From Pseudomonadota bacterium (GTDB lineage Bacteria > Pseudomonadota > Gammaproteobacteria > Steroidobacterales > Woeseiaceae): a DNA stretch of 64,000 nucleotides. Under the pieces are notes generated by a model. The model saw only the letters and a program-made list of their open reading frames with translations. It made no database searches and was not told where the DNA came from. Every line of letters begins with the position of its first letter. Position 1 is the first letter of the stretch. Shown here in pieces: positions 53,416 through 62,946 of the stretch. The stretch lies in assembly GCA_022572185.1 (NCBI GenBank), contig JACZWL010000006.1, forward strand, positions 1-64,000. The letters are read 5' to 3'. The position numbers and the translations under genes were made by a program.

Positions 53416-54477
53416 TTGAACAAAGTCGATAAATATCTCACCGACGCGCTGTCGAAAGACAGCTCGGATCTGCATTTCATTTCCGGTGACCCGCCACGCG
53501 TTCGCATCCATGGATCGCTTAGCACGCTGACTAACGAAGTTTTGACGCTTGATCATGTAAAAAACTGCCTGTATGAAATTATGCCGGGCACGACGCAGAA
53601 GGATTTCGAACGGGACGATGCCGTCGACTTTGCTTACGAGATACCCGACGTTTCCCGGTTCCGGGTAAATATCATGCGGCACCTCAACGGCATCGGCGCA
53701 GTGTTTCGGGCGATTCCGTCAAAGGCCCTGACGCTGGAACAGCTCGACATGCCTGAGGCTGTTCACAACCTGTGCAAGCAGACGTCAGGCATGATTCTGG
53801 TCACTGGAAAAACCGGGTCCGGAAAATCGACAACCCTCGCTGCAATGGTCGACGCCATCAATAAACGCCTGAAAGGCCATATTCTGACGATCGAGGATCC
53901 GATCGAGTTCGTCCACCAGCGACACAGCTGCCTGATTAGTCAGCGCGAAGTCGGCGTGCACGCCGAATCGTTTGCAGCTGCACTCCACTCGGCTCTGCGT
54001 GAAGACCCGGATGTCATCCTCGTCGGCGAGCTCAGAGACCTCGAGACGATCAGCGTGGCCATAACTGCCGCCGAGATGGGTATCCTCGTCATGGGAACGC
54101 TGCATACGAACGGTGCGGCACAAACGGTTGACAGGATGGTAAATACATTTCCTGCCAACAAGCAAAGTCATATCCGCACGATGTTGTCGACGTCGCTGCG
54201 TGGCGTCATATCCCAGCAACTCCTGCCCACCAAGCACAAACCAGGCCGTATCGCCGCGCTGGAGATTCTTATCAATACTTCGGCAGTCGCAAACCTGGTT
54301 CGACAGGGCAAACTCGATCAGCTCGAGACCGCGATGCAAAGCGGCGGCCAGATCGGCATGCAGACCATGGATTCGGCGCTGATGGACCTGGTCGAGAGAC
54401 GCTTTGTGTCCGGCAAGGAAGCGTATCAGCAGGCCAATAACAAATCGATGTTCCAGTCGATCAGGAACGAAACGTAA
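53416..54477 (+). CDS. PilT-type pilus retraction ATPase, second paralogue
   Basis: 353 residues from a TTG start (NKVDKYLTDALSKDSSDLHFISGDPPRVRIHG), 24 bp after the first paralogue. Walker A GKTGSGKSTTLAAM, Asp box LTIEDPIEFVHQRHS, Walker B DPDVILVGELRD, His box GTLHTNGAAQTVDR, then TSAVANLVRQGKLDQ in place of the canonical AIRNLIRE. Both proteins are PilT-like rather than clear PilU. With the kinase gene upstream they form a three-gene set that could give a regulated retraction motor. Confidence 0.88.
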   Translation: MNKVDKYLTDALSKDSSDLHFISGDPPRVRIHGSLSTLTNEVLTLDHVKNCLYEIMPGTTQKDFERDDAVDFAYEIPDVSRFRVNIMRHLNGIGAVFRAIPSKALTLEQLDMPEAVHNLCKQTSGMILVTGKTGSGKSTTLAAMVDAINKRLKGHILTIEDPIEFVHQRHSCLISQREVGVHAESFAAALHSALREDPDVILVGELRDLETISVAITAAEMGILVMGTLHTNGAAQTVDRMVNTFPANKQSHIRTMLSTSLRGVISQQLLPTKHKPGRIAALEILINTSAVANLVRQGKLDQLETAMQSGGQIGMQTMDSALMDLVERRFVSGKEAYQQANNKSMFQSIRNET

Positions 54478-54594
54478 GGAGATCTATGCAGGACCTGTCC
54501 GACCGCCATTGATGGCCGGAGTACAGGTGTGGCAGGAGCATTCACCTGCCTGACGGGCGAATGAAAAGATTCACTCCCTTGCTCGATTCCCTTT

Positions 54595-54600
54595 TATAAT
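54595..54600 (+). promoter_or_regulatory. Candidate -10 box for metG
   Basis: A consensus TATAAT lies 39 bp before the metG ATG. Upstream TTGCTC is only 10 bp away and no hexamer at 17 bp is convincing, so the promoter assignment rests on the -10 alone. Confidence 0.35.
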
Positions 54601-54638
54601 CGCCGCCTGCAAGTCTGTCCGGATCAAGTCTGCCCAGA

Positions 54639-56663
54639 ATGAGCACAGCAGTACGTAATATTTTCGTCAGCAGCGCGCTTCCTTATGCCAATGGCCCCAT
54701 CCATATGGGGCATTTGGTCGAATACCTGCAGTCGGACATATGGGCGAGATTCCAGAAGTTGCGTGGCCATAATTGCACTTATGTCTGCGCCGCAGACGCA
54801 CACGGCACGCCGATCATGATCAAGGCGAGGCAGGAAGGGATTACGCCCGAGCAGCTTATCGAACGGGTCTCCGCCGAACAGCACGCAGACCTGAAAGCAT
54901 TTGACGTCGCCTTCGATAATTTCCATACGACGCACTCCGATGAAAACGAACTGCTCGTGCGCAGAATATACGAGGCATTGCGCAAAGCCGGCCATATCTA
55001 CACCAAGACCATCGAGCAGGCCTATGACGAATCGGAAAAGATGTTCCTGCCCGATCGATTCGTCCGTGGCACCTGCCCGCGCTGCAAGAGCGAGGATCAG
55101 TACGGTGACGCCTGCGAAGTGTGTGGCGCGACCTATTCGCCGGGCGATCTCATCGATCCGCTGTCTGTGTTGTCCGGCACCACGCCATTGTGGAAGGAGT
55201 CGGAACACTATTTTTTCCGATTAAGTGAGTTTGGCGATCGGCTTCGGACCTGGATAAAGTCGGCCGCGCTCCATCAAAACATCACCAGCAAACTCGAGGA
55301 ATGGTTCGACGCCGGGCTGCGGGACTGGGACATATCACGCGACGCGCCTTATTTCGGATTCAGGATCCCTGACTCTGACAACAAGTACTTCTATGTCTGG
55401 CTTGACGCGCCCATCGGTTATCTCGCGAGCTTTCTGCAGCTTTGCAACCGGCGCGACGATCTTGATTTCGATGACTACTGGATGGCCGGGAGTGACAAGG
55501 AGGCGTATCACTTCATTGGCAAAGACATCGTCTACTTTCATACGCTTTTCTGGCCGGCTGTGCTCGAAGGATCGGGGTTTCGTCAGCCGACCAGCGTATT
55601 TGCCCATGGCTTCCTGACCATCAACGGCAAGAAAATGTCCAAGTCACGAGGCACCTTTATCAAAGCCAGAACCTATCTCGATAATCTGGACCCGAATTAT
55701 CTTCGTTACTACTACGCCGCCAAACTCGGGCCGGGCATGGACGACATCGACATGAACCTGGACGATTTTGTTGCGCGGGTGAATTCCGATCTCATCGGCA
55801 AACTGGTCAATATCGCCAGCCGTTGTGCGGGGTTCATCACCAGGTACTTCGACGGCCGGCTGGCCGGCACTCTCGATGATCCCGAATTGTTTGCCGAATT
55901 CGTGGACGCCTCTGAAAAAATCGCCAAGCACTTCGAATCGCGCGAGTACTCCAAGGCGATGCGAAGCATCATGGCCCTGGCGGACAAGGCGAATCGATAC
56001 ATCGAACAGAAAAAACCCTGGGCCATGGCGAAAGACGAGAAACAGTTGCCAGACGTCCAGGCAGTCTGCACTGAGGGACTGAATATGTTCCGGACATTGA
56101 TGGTCTATCTCACGCCGGTCATCCCGGCGGTGGCCGAGCAGGTGCAAAAATTATTCAATGAAGGACCGTGGGGCTGGCAAGCGGCCGGCGACCCGTTATT
56201 GGATCACACGATCTCGAAATACGAGCCCCTTTTGACGCGTATCGAAGCAAAGCAGGTTGAACGAATGGTTGAACAATCAAAAGAGCCCGAGGCCACTGGT
56301 GACGACGATGAAACCGGCGGCGGCGATGCCAAGTCACCGGAAATAACGATCGATGAGTTTGCAAAGATCGATATGCGCATAGCGCGTATAGAGAAGGCGG
56401 AGCCCGTAGACGGTGCCGACAAACTTCTCAAGCTCACGCTCGACCTTGGCGGAGAGACGCGCAGCGTTTTTGCCGGTATCAAGTCAGCGTACGAGCCGAA
56501 AACACTCGAAGGCCGGCTCGTCATTACAGTCGCGAACCTGCGTCCGAGAAAAATGCGCTTCGGCGTGTCCGAGGGGATGGTTCTCGCGGCCGGACCGGGC
56601 GGCGAGGACATATTCCTGCTGTCTGTGGATGCCGGCGCCGAACCCGGTATGCGGGTCACCTAG
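54639..56663 (+). CDS. metG: Methionyl-tRNA synthetase with C-terminal tRNA-binding domain
   Basis: 674 residues. HIGH motif [12 protein letters not shown] (~15-26), zinc knuckle [18 protein letters not shown] (~146-163), KMSKS in [11 protein letters not shown] (~330). Anticodon-binding helices follow, and a C-terminal EMAPII/Trbp111 OB domain (~570-674, [29 protein letters not shown]) that mediates dimerisation. Its TAG stop is the first triplet of a 14 bp-stem palindrome. Confidence 0.97.
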   Translation: MSTAVRNIFVSSALPYANGPIHMGHLVEYLQSDIWARFQKLRGHNCTYVCAADAHGTPIMIKARQEGITPEQLIERVSAEQHADLKAFDVAFDNFHTTHSDENELLVRRIYEALRKAGHIYTKTIEQAYDESEKMFLPDRFVRGTCPRCKSEDQYGDACEVCGATYSPGDLIDPLSVLSGTTPLWKESEHYFFRLSEFGDRLRTWIKSAALHQNITSKLEEWFDAGLRDWDISRDAPYFGFRIPDSDNKYFYVWLDAPIGYLASFLQLCNRRDDLDFDDYWMAGSDKEAYHFIGKDIVYFHTLFWPAVLEGSGFRQPTSVFAHGFLTINGKKMSKSRGTFIKARTYLDNLDPNYLRYYYAAKLGPGMDDIDMNLDDFVARVNSDLIGKLVNIASRCAGFITRYFDGRLAGTLDDPELFAEFVDASEKIAKHFESREYSKAMRSIMALADKANRYIEQKKPWAMAKDEKQLPDVQAVCTEGLNMFRTLMVYLTPVIPAVAEQVQKLFNEGPWGWQAAGDPLLDHTISKYEPLLTRIEAKQVERMVEQSKEPEATGDDDETGGGDAKSPEITIDEFAKIDMRIARIEKAEPVDGADKLLKLTLDLGGETRSVFAGIKSAYEPKTLEGRLVITVANLRPRKMRFGVSEGMVLAAGPGGEDIFLLSVDAGAEPGMRVT

Positions 56664-56695
56664 TGGTCCATCAATACAGCCTTGTTGGACCACTA
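56661..56695. repeat. Palindromic element on the metG stop codon
   Basis: TAGTGGTCCATCAA, seven-base loop TACAGCC, then TTGTTGGACCACTA: arms pair with a single mismatch. Both arms end in TA with G next to it, like the 282 bp MITEs (TA-GTACTCC). The metG stop TAG is its first three bases. May act as an RNA stem-loop in the 3' end of metG or be a tiny mobile palindrome; a related half copy lies on the slt stop. Confidence 0.7.
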
Positions 56696-56756
56696 GTCCA
56701 GCGAGACGCAAGGGTAGCCAGACACTACAATAGCAATAAGTCGTCCGGGCGGAGAA

Positions 56757-57338
56757 ATGACTGATCTGATACTTATCTTAGTCGGCACAGTTCTTGTTAA
56801 TAACTTTGTGCTGGTCAGGTTCCTGGGCCTGTGCCCATTCATGGGCGTATCGAGGAACCTCGAAGCGGCATTCGGCATGTCGCTGGCAACAGCATTCGTC
56901 CTGACCTTGTCCTCGGCCGCAAGCTATTTGCTGCACCAGTACGTTCTCGTGCCTCTGGAACTCGGTTACCTGCGCACGATCAGCTTCATTCTGGTCATTG
57001 CGGTGAGCGTTCAATTCACAGAGATAATGGTGCGGCGATTGAGCCCGTTGCTCGACCAGGTGCTCGGGATTTTCATTCCGTTGATCGCAACAAACTGCGC
57101 CGTGTTGGGCGTTGCGTTGCTGAATGTTCAACAAGCCAAGGGGTTTGTGCAGTCTGTCTTTTACGGTTTCGGTGCGGCGATGGGATTTGCCCTGGTTATT
57201 GTCCTGTTTGCTGCCATTCGCGAGCGCATAGACGCTGCCGACGTGCCGCGCCCGTTTCGCGGCACGGCGATCGCGCTGATGACCGCGGGGATGATGTCGC
57301 TCGCGTTTATGGGTTTTTCCGGAATGGCACGACCATGA
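56757..57338 (+). CDS. rnfA: Electron transport complex subunit RnfA
   Basis: 193 residues, six membrane helices. Signature starts [35 protein letters not shown], and [17 protein letters not shown] follows, with the conserved Cys in TNCAV. First gene of rnfABCDGE, an ion-pumping ferredoxin:NAD oxidoreductase (or the Rsx system reducing SoxR). GGAG lies close before the ATG. Confidence 0.95.
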   Translation: MTDLILILVGTVLVNNFVLVRFLGLCPFMGVSRNLEAAFGMSLATAFVLTLSSAASYLLHQYVLVPLELGYLRTISFILVIAVSVQFTEIMVRRLSPLLDQVLGIFIPLIATNCAVLGVALLNVQQAKGFVQSVFYGFGAAMGFALVIVLFAAIRERIDAADVPRPFRGTAIALMTAGMMSLAFMGFSGMARP

Positions 57339-57354
57339 GACAAATCACTTCGTC

Positions 57355-57849
57355 ATGTGGATTGCGGTCGTAACGATTACAGCCATCGCTCTGGCCGCCG
57401 GACTCCTGTTGAGTTTCGCGTCGAGGCGACTGCCGCCGAACGACGACGACCTGGTTGCGACAGTGAATGGGCTGTTGCCGCAAACACAGTGCGCTCAATG
57501 TGGATACCCCGGATGCCGGCCTTATGCAGCAGCAATCGTGCACGAGTCCGAGGAAATCAACCTGTGCCCGCCCGGAGGCAAGGAAACGATCCGGCGGCTG
57601 GCCAAATGCCTGGGCCGCGATGTGATTCCGCTCAAGGCAAGCACTCAGACCAGGATGAGCGATTCGGTCGCAGTTATTAATGAAGCGCTGTGCATTGGCT
57701 GCACGCATTGCAGAGCCGCCTGCCCGGTCGATGCGATCGTCGGCGCGCACCAGTTCATGCACACCATTCTCGCTGCAGAGTGCACCGGCTGCGAACTGTG
57801 CCTGGCGCCCTGCCCTGTCGATTGCATCAGCATGAAATCCGCAGCATGA
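57355..57849 (+). CDS. rnfB: Electron transport complex subunit RnfB
   Basis: 164 residues: one N-terminal membrane helix, then Cys set TQCAQCGYPGCRPYAAAI with the later CPPGG binding a 4Fe-4S cluster, and a two-cluster ferredoxin domain (CIGCTHCRAACPVDAI, CTGCELCLAPCPVDCI). Slightly short of E. coli RsxB (192). Stop overlaps rnfC start (ATGA). Confidence 0.94.
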   Translation: MWIAVVTITAIALAAGLLLSFASRRLPPNDDDLVATVNGLLPQTQCAQCGYPGCRPYAAAIVHESEEINLCPPGGKETIRRLAKCLGRDVIPLKASTQTRMSDSVAVINEALCIGCTHCRAACPVDAIVGAHQFMHTILAAECTGCELCLAPCPVDCISMKSAA

Positions 57850-59378
57850 GCGCGCCAACGTTCGATCTGGGCACATTACACGGCGGCTTGCGCATGCCCG
57901 CCTGCAAGGATGAATCGACAGCTCGTGTCATTCAACACATTCCGATACCGACGCAGCTCGTCCTGCCGCTGGCGCAGCATGCGGGAGAGCCGGCTCATCC
58001 GGTGGTCAGTATCGGCGAAAGAGTTCTCAGAGGTCAGCTGATAGCCGATGCCGATGGCATGATCAGCGCACCGGTGCACGCGTCGTCGTCCGGAAAGATC
58101 GTTGCAATCGAGCAATGGCCGGTTTCGAGGCGCCTCGGAGAGAATGCGCCATGCATTGTCATTGAATGCGACGGCCTTGACAGCCCTGTGCAACTTTCGG
58201 AACCCATTGTGCCCTTTGAAAAAGTGGATCCGGAATCGCTGCTTCAAAAAATACTCCATGGCGGGATTGTCGGGCTTGGTGGTGCTGTGTTTCCGACTGC
58301 GCAGAAACTCATGGCAGCAACAGCGGAGTCACTGGAGCACCTCATCATAAACGGCGTCGAATGCGAGCCGTATATCAGTTGCGACGACGTGCTGATGCGT
58401 GAGCACGCGGCGGAAATAGTTATCGGGGCGCAGATACTGCTGCACGCACTCCAACTGGATCATTGTCTCATTGCGGTCGAAAGTGACAAGCCTGAGGCGA
58501 TTCATGCTTTGGCGGACGCCTTGACTGAACTCCAGGACAGCCGGATCGTAATCAAGCAAATTCCAACCATCTATCCCTCGGGCGCTGAAGACCAGGTTGT
58601 ACAACTCGTTACCAAGAAAGAAGTGCCCACAGGCGGCCTGCCAACCGATGTCGGCTGCCTGGTGCAGAACGTCGGAACCGCCGTCGCGGTGCATAACTGG
58701 ATCAATGATGGCGAACCGTTGATCTCCAGGGTCACGACGGTGACGGGCGATGGCATTGCCGCACCGATGAACGTCATGGCGAGAATCGGCACAACCATTG
58801 CGGATGTCGTCAATTTTGTCGGTGGATACACGGATCGGGCAAAGCGGCTGATTATCGGCGGACCGATGACGGGTAAGGCGGTTTCGACGGATCGCGTGCC
58901 ACTCGTCAAGGCAACGAACACCATTCTCGTCTTGTCCGAGACACCGGCGGTCGGCACCGAACAGCCTTGCATTCGCTGCGGCGAGTGTGCACAGGTATGC
59001 CCAATCCTCTTGCTACCGCAACAATTGTACTGGTACGCCTGCGCAGACGACGAGGCAAAGTTGCGCTCCTACGGACTGATCGATTGTATCGAGTGCGGAT
59101 GTTGCGACCTTGTCTGCCCCAGCCATATTCCTTTGACTGCTGACTTTCGCATGGCCAAAGCCCGCATGCGTGAACTGGCGGACGAGACAGCCAGAGCCGA
59201 GCGCGCGCGCAAACGATTCGAATCGCGTACCGTGCGCCTGGAACGCGAGCAGTTACAGCGGGCGCAGGAACTGTTGGAGCAAAGAAAAAAGGTACAAAAA
59301 GCGGGGCCGCAAGCCATTCAGGAAATTCTCGAGCGGTCGAAGAGCAAAGACAACTCTGCATCAGAAAAGGACGAGTAG
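57846..59378 (+). CDS. rnfC: Electron transport complex subunit RnfC
   Basis: 510 residues from the ATG at 57846. NADH/FMN-binding Complex1_51K-like region (KILHGGIVGLGGAVFPTAQKL, LIINGVECEPYISCDD), SLBB-like fold, and two 4Fe-4S motifs CIRCGECAQVCP and CIECGCCDLVCPSHIP near residues 375 and 415. A C-terminal charged helical tail (~440-510) is shorter than in E. coli RsxC (740). Confidence 0.94.
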   Translation: MSAPTFDLGTLHGGLRMPACKDESTARVIQHIPIPTQLVLPLAQHAGEPAHPVVSIGERVLRGQLIADADGMISAPVHASSSGKIVAIEQWPVSRRLGENAPCIVIECDGLDSPVQLSEPIVPFEKVDPESLLQKILHGGIVGLGGAVFPTAQKLMAATAESLEHLIINGVECEPYISCDDVLMREHAAEIVIGAQILLHALQLDHCLIAVESDKPEAIHALADALTELQDSRIVIKQIPTIYPSGAEDQVVQLVTKKEVPTGGLPTDVGCLVQNVGTAVAVHNWINDGEPLISRVTTVTGDGIAAPMNVMARIGTTIADVVNFVGGYTDRAKRLIIGGPMTGKAVSTDRVPLVKATNTILVLSETPAVGTEQPCIRCGECAQVCPILLLPQQLYWYACADDEAKLRSYGLIDCIECGCCDLVCPSHIPLTADFRMAKARMRELADETARAERARKRFESRTVRLEREQLQRAQELLEQRKKVQKAGPQAIQEILERSKSKDNSASEKDE

Positions 59379-59382
59379 CACA

Positions 59383-60441
59383 GTGGAATTCCAGCGTCAC
59401 GACGCGCCGTTCTTCACGCCGAGAACAGACGTTGCCTCGATCATGCGTCAGGTCCTTTACGCACTGATTCCGGCAGTGCTCGCTCATGTCTGGTTTTTTG
59501 GTCCGGGAATCCTGTTCAATCTCATCATCGCGGCGCTGTTTTGCCTGGCTGGCGAGGCCGCGATGATGAAAATCCGGCGTCGGCCGGTGCAAGCGGCGCT
59601 GGCGGACTACAGCGCCATGGTGACCGCCGCGATTATCGCCTTCGCTTTACCGTCTCTGACACCGTGGTGGGTCACAGCCACGGCGTCACTGTTCGGCATA
59701 GTCGTCGCCAAACACCTGTACGGCGGACTCGGATTCAACGTTTTCAATCCGGCCATGGCAGGCTATGTGGTGGTACTTATTGCTTTTCCCATGGACCTGA
59801 ATCTCTGGACCGCCCCGCGCATGGGCGATATCGATTATCAGTATCCAACGCTGCTCGAAACCATTCGATACACACTGACGGGTGTCTTGCCTTCCGACCT
59901 GGGATTCGACGCCGTAAGCCGCGCGACACCGCTGGACCAGGTCAAGTCCGGTCTGAGCAACATGAGAACCTTTGACGAAATCCACAATAACCCGATGATG
60001 GGACATTTCGGCGGCCGCGGCTGGGAGTGGGTTTCGAATTTCGTCGCACTCGGTGGCATCTGGCTGTTGCTGAAGAAAATCATTCGCTGGCAGATTCCGT
60101 TGGGCGTACTGGCAGGTCTGTTGATTCCGTCCGGTTTTTTGTATTGGGTCGATGCCGGCGTGCATGCGAGCCCCGGTTTTTACTTGTTTAGCGGCGCCAC
60201 CATGTTGTGCGCCTTCTTCGTTGCAACCGATCCCGTCTCTGCCGCGACGAGTCCGAAGGGACGGCTGATTTACGGCTTCGGCATCGGCTTCATGATTTAC
60301 GCAGTCCGCCGGTGGGGCAGCTATGCTGACGGGGTCGCGTTCGCTGTGTTGCTCATGAATTTGGCAACGCCGGCGATCGATTACCTGACCAGGCCGCGAA
60401 TTGTCGGTCACAGGAAGTTAGAGAAGTGGCGTCAGGAATGA
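59383..60441 (+). CDS. rnfD: Electron transport complex subunit RnfD
   Basis: 352 residues from the GTG at 59383, with AGGA upstream. About nine membrane helices; the covalent FMN Thr is in FSGATMLCAFFVATDPVSAA. Membrane ion-translocating subunit. The longer ORF reading from 59170 overlaps rnfC and is not used. Confidence 0.93.
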   Translation: MEFQRHDAPFFTPRTDVASIMRQVLYALIPAVLAHVWFFGPGILFNLIIAALFCLAGEAAMMKIRRRPVQAALADYSAMVTAAIIAFALPSLTPWWVTATASLFGIVVAKHLYGGLGFNVFNPAMAGYVVVLIAFPMDLNLWTAPRMGDIDYQYPTLLETIRYTLTGVLPSDLGFDAVSRATPLDQVKSGLSNMRTFDEIHNNPMMGHFGGRGWEWVSNFVALGGIWLLLKKIIRWQIPLGVLAGLLIPSGFLYWVDAGVHASPGFYLFSGATMLCAFFVATDPVSAATSPKGRLIYGFGIGFMIYAVRRWGSYADGVAFAVLLMNLATPAIDYLTRPRIVGHRKLEKWRQE

Positions 60442-61106
60442 CCAGCGGGGCAGATGACAACAGCACGCAAGCGCCGATCTGGAGCAGCGGAGTCATCCTT
60501 GCCGTGATCGCCGCGGTTTGTACCACGCTGGTCGCTCTGACCTACAGTCTCACCGAAGCCCGCATTGCCGCGAATGATCGGGCCTGGCTGGAACAAAGCC
60601 TGCAGCCGGCGCTCACCGGAGTCGTCTACGACAACAATTTGCTGGGATCCACGCTGGTGATTCCTCTGCCGCATGAACTGCCCGGCAACGAGCCGATACT
60701 GGTCTATCGGGCGCTCCTTGGGAACACGCCTGTTGCCGCGTTGTTTGTTGTCTCGGCCCTCGATGGTTTCTCGGGGCCGATCAAGCTACTGATCGGAATC
60801 GATGACACCGGTGCTATTACGGCGGTACGAGTACTGAAGCACCGGGAAACACCGGGTCTTGGAGACTTTATCGATTCATCAAAATCTGACTGGATAGACC
60901 AGTTCGAACAAAAATCCCTGTCCGCACCCGATCGCGCCCTTTGGGCGCTGCGACGCGATGGCGGCAAGCTTGATCAGGTTACGGGGGCATCGATTACGTC
61001 GCGAGCCGTCGTCAAAGCCGTCAAAGAGACATTGTTATACTTCGAGGCCAATCGCGAGACCGTATTTGCCATGCATAACAGCGACACCACGGACGCAGCA
61101 GAATGA
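60426..61106 (+). CDS. rnfG: Electron transport complex subunit RnfG
   Basis: 226 residues from GTG 60426 (AGGAAG eight bases upstream); ATG 60438, overlapping the rnfD stop, is an alternative. One N-terminal membrane helix then an FMN-binding domain; covalent flavin Thr in DQVTGASITSRAVV (~residue 190). Periplasmic flavin carrier of the complex. Confidence 0.92.
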   Translation: MASGMTSGADDNSTQAPIWSSGVILAVIAAVCTTLVALTYSLTEARIAANDRAWLEQSLQPALTGVVYDNNLLGSTLVIPLPHELPGNEPILVYRALLGNTPVAALFVVSALDGFSGPIKLLIGIDDTGAITAVRVLKHRETPGLGDFIDSSKSDWIDQFEQKSLSAPDRALWALRRDGGKLDQVTGASITSRAVVKAVKETLLYFEANRETVFAMHNSDTTDAAE

Positions 61107-61765
61107 GCGCGACCCGCAAGCCAATGGCGGCACTACGCAAAGCCCTCTGGGATGAGAACCCGGGCCTGGTCGCTTTACTCGGACTTTGCCCGCTGCTGGC
61201 TGTGACTTCGACCTTTGTGAACGGCCTCGGCCTCGGCATAGCGACCATATTGGTATTGACCTGTTCAAACATGCTCGTGTCGGCCAGCCGGAAATGGCTT
61301 CGCCCGGAAATCCGCATACCGATCTACGTTTTGATCATCGCGTCGCTCGTTACTTGTGTCGAACTTCTGTTCAGCGCCTACTTTCCGGCGCTTGACCGTT
61401 CACTCGGCATTTTTATCCCACTGATCGTGACGAACTGCGCAATCATTGCCCGCGCCGAGATCTTTGCATCAAAAAACCCGGTTACACCTTCCATTATCGA
61501 CGGCATTGGCATGGGCGCCGGGTTCGCCTTGTTGCTTTGTACGATCGGCGCCTTCAGGGAACTCGTTGGCCAGGGCACCATTTTGTCACGACTCGATATG
61601 TTCATCGGTGGCGACCCGATCGCCGGGTTTTTGGTCTTCGACAGCGGCTTCCTGCTGGCCATATTGCCGCCCGGTGCATTCTTCAGCCTCGCCCTCGCAG
61701 TCGCAGCCAAAAACACCATCGACAGACGCCGCAAGCGCGCCGCCGGCTTCCGCCTGTCCATCTGA
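61103..61765 (+). CDS. rnfE: Electron transport complex subunit RnfE
   Basis: 220 residues, six membrane helices, homologous to RnfA in fold. MSATRKPMAALRKALWDENPGLVALLGLCPLLAVTS start and IFIPLIVTNCAIIARAEIFASKN are typical. ATGA overlap with rnfG; nth follows 18 bp later. Confidence 0.94.
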   Translation: MSATRKPMAALRKALWDENPGLVALLGLCPLLAVTSTFVNGLGLGIATILVLTCSNMLVSASRKWLRPEIRIPIYVLIIASLVTCVELLFSAYFPALDRSLGIFIPLIVTNCAIIARAEIFASKNPVTPSIIDGIGMGAGFALLLCTIGAFRELVGQGTILSRLDMFIGGDPIAGFLVFDSGFLLAILPPGAFFSLALAVAAKNTIDRRRKRAAGFRLSI

Positions 61766-61783
61766 CGTCGATATCAGCATCCC

Positions 61784-62437
61784 GTGAACAGGGAAAAGCG
61801 GATAGAAATATACAGCCGGCTGCGGGAGAACGACCCCGATCCCGACACGGAGCTGAAATATGCAAGCCCGTTCGAGTTACTCGTGGCCGTCATTCTGTCG
61901 GCGCAGGCGACAGACGTTGGCGTCAACAAAGCAACAAAAATTCTTTTCCCGGTAGCCAACACGCCGCAGGCAATATTCGACCTCGGCGTGGCCGGACTGC
62001 GACATTATATAAAGAGTATTGGCCTGTACAACAGCAAGGCCAAAAATATTATCGAGTCCTGCCGAATTATCCTTGAGAAACACGACGGCGAAGTCCCCGC
62101 AACGCGTGCGGGACTGGAAGCCTTGCCCGGCGTCGGACGAAAGACAGCCAGTGTTGTTCTTAACACGGCATTCGGCGAACCGACCATAGCGGTCGACACA
62201 CATATTTTTCGCGTAGCGAACCGCACCGGACTCGCACATGGGAAAACGCCGCTTGAAGTTGAAAAACGCCTGACGAAACTAACGCCGGAGGAATTTCGTC
62301 AAAATGCACACCACTGGCTGATTCTTCACGGCCGGTACATCTGCAAAGCACGAAAACCGAATTGTAACGAGTGCCTGATCGCCGACCTTTGCGAGTACCG
62401 GAAGAAAGAGCTGCCGGACAGGAAGGTCGCGAAATGA
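61784..62437 (+). CDS. nth: Endonuclease III
   Basis: 217 residues from GTG 61784. Helix-hairpin-helix LPGVGRKTASVVLNTAF with the catalytic Lys, the Asp in VDTHIFRVANR, and the 4Fe-4S motif C-x6-C-x2-C-x5-C (CKARKPNCNECLIADLC). DNA glycosylase/AP lyase for oxidised pyrimidines. Overlaps DUF1841 by ATGA. Confidence 0.96.
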   Translation: MNREKRIEIYSRLRENDPDPDTELKYASPFELLVAVILSAQATDVGVNKATKILFPVANTPQAIFDLGVAGLRHYIKSIGLYNSKAKNIIESCRIILEKHDGEVPATRAGLEALPGVGRKTASVVLNTAFGEPTIAVDTHIFRVANRTGLAHGKTPLEVEKRLTKLTPEEFRQNAHHWLILHGRYICKARKPNCNECLIADLCEYRKKELPDRKVAK

Positions 62438-62856
62438 TATTCGGGCAGGACAGGCAGGAATTACGGCAGATGTACGCCGATGCCTGGCGCAAAGCGCAAG
62501 CTGCTGAAGTACTGTCTCCGCTGGAAGCCCAGATCGCCCAGGTCATCGAGGATCACCCGGAATACCAGGCCGCCCTGAGCGACGAGGCCCGCGAGGCATC
62601 GTTCACGCCAGAGGCCGGCAAAACCAACCCGTTCTTGCATATGGGCCTGCACCTGGCCGTCCGGGACCAGGTCGCGACGGACAGGCCTCCTGGAATTTCG
62701 AATATTTTTCAACAACTTGTTAAAAAATACTCGAAAGCCCACGAAGCAGAACACCGGATGCTGGATTGCCTGGCGGAAACCCTGTGGGAAGCGCAAAATC
62801 GAAACGGACCGCCGGATGAACAAAAATACCTCGAGCGGCTGCGAAAAATCACCTGA
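62434..62856 (+). CDS. DUF1841 protein
   Basis: 140 residues. Conserved MIFGQDRQELRQMYADAWRKA start, NPFLHMGLHLAVRDQVATDRPPGI and HEAEHRMLDCLAETLW, with several His residues suggesting metal binding. Family found after nth in beta- and gammaproteobacteria; function unknown. Confidence 0.85.
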   Translation: MIFGQDRQELRQMYADAWRKAQAAEVLSPLEAQIAQVIEDHPEYQAALSDEAREASFTPEAGKTNPFLHMGLHLAVRDQVATDRPPGISNIFQQLVKKYSKAHEAEHRMLDCLAETLWEAQNRNGPPDEQKYLERLRKIT

Positions 62857-62946
62857 AAGCACCGATATGCGATTTGTAATAACTGCAGGGGACTGCAGGT
62901 CTTAATCAACGACTCGACCTAGGAGTTCGTCCTGACGGGCGATCAA

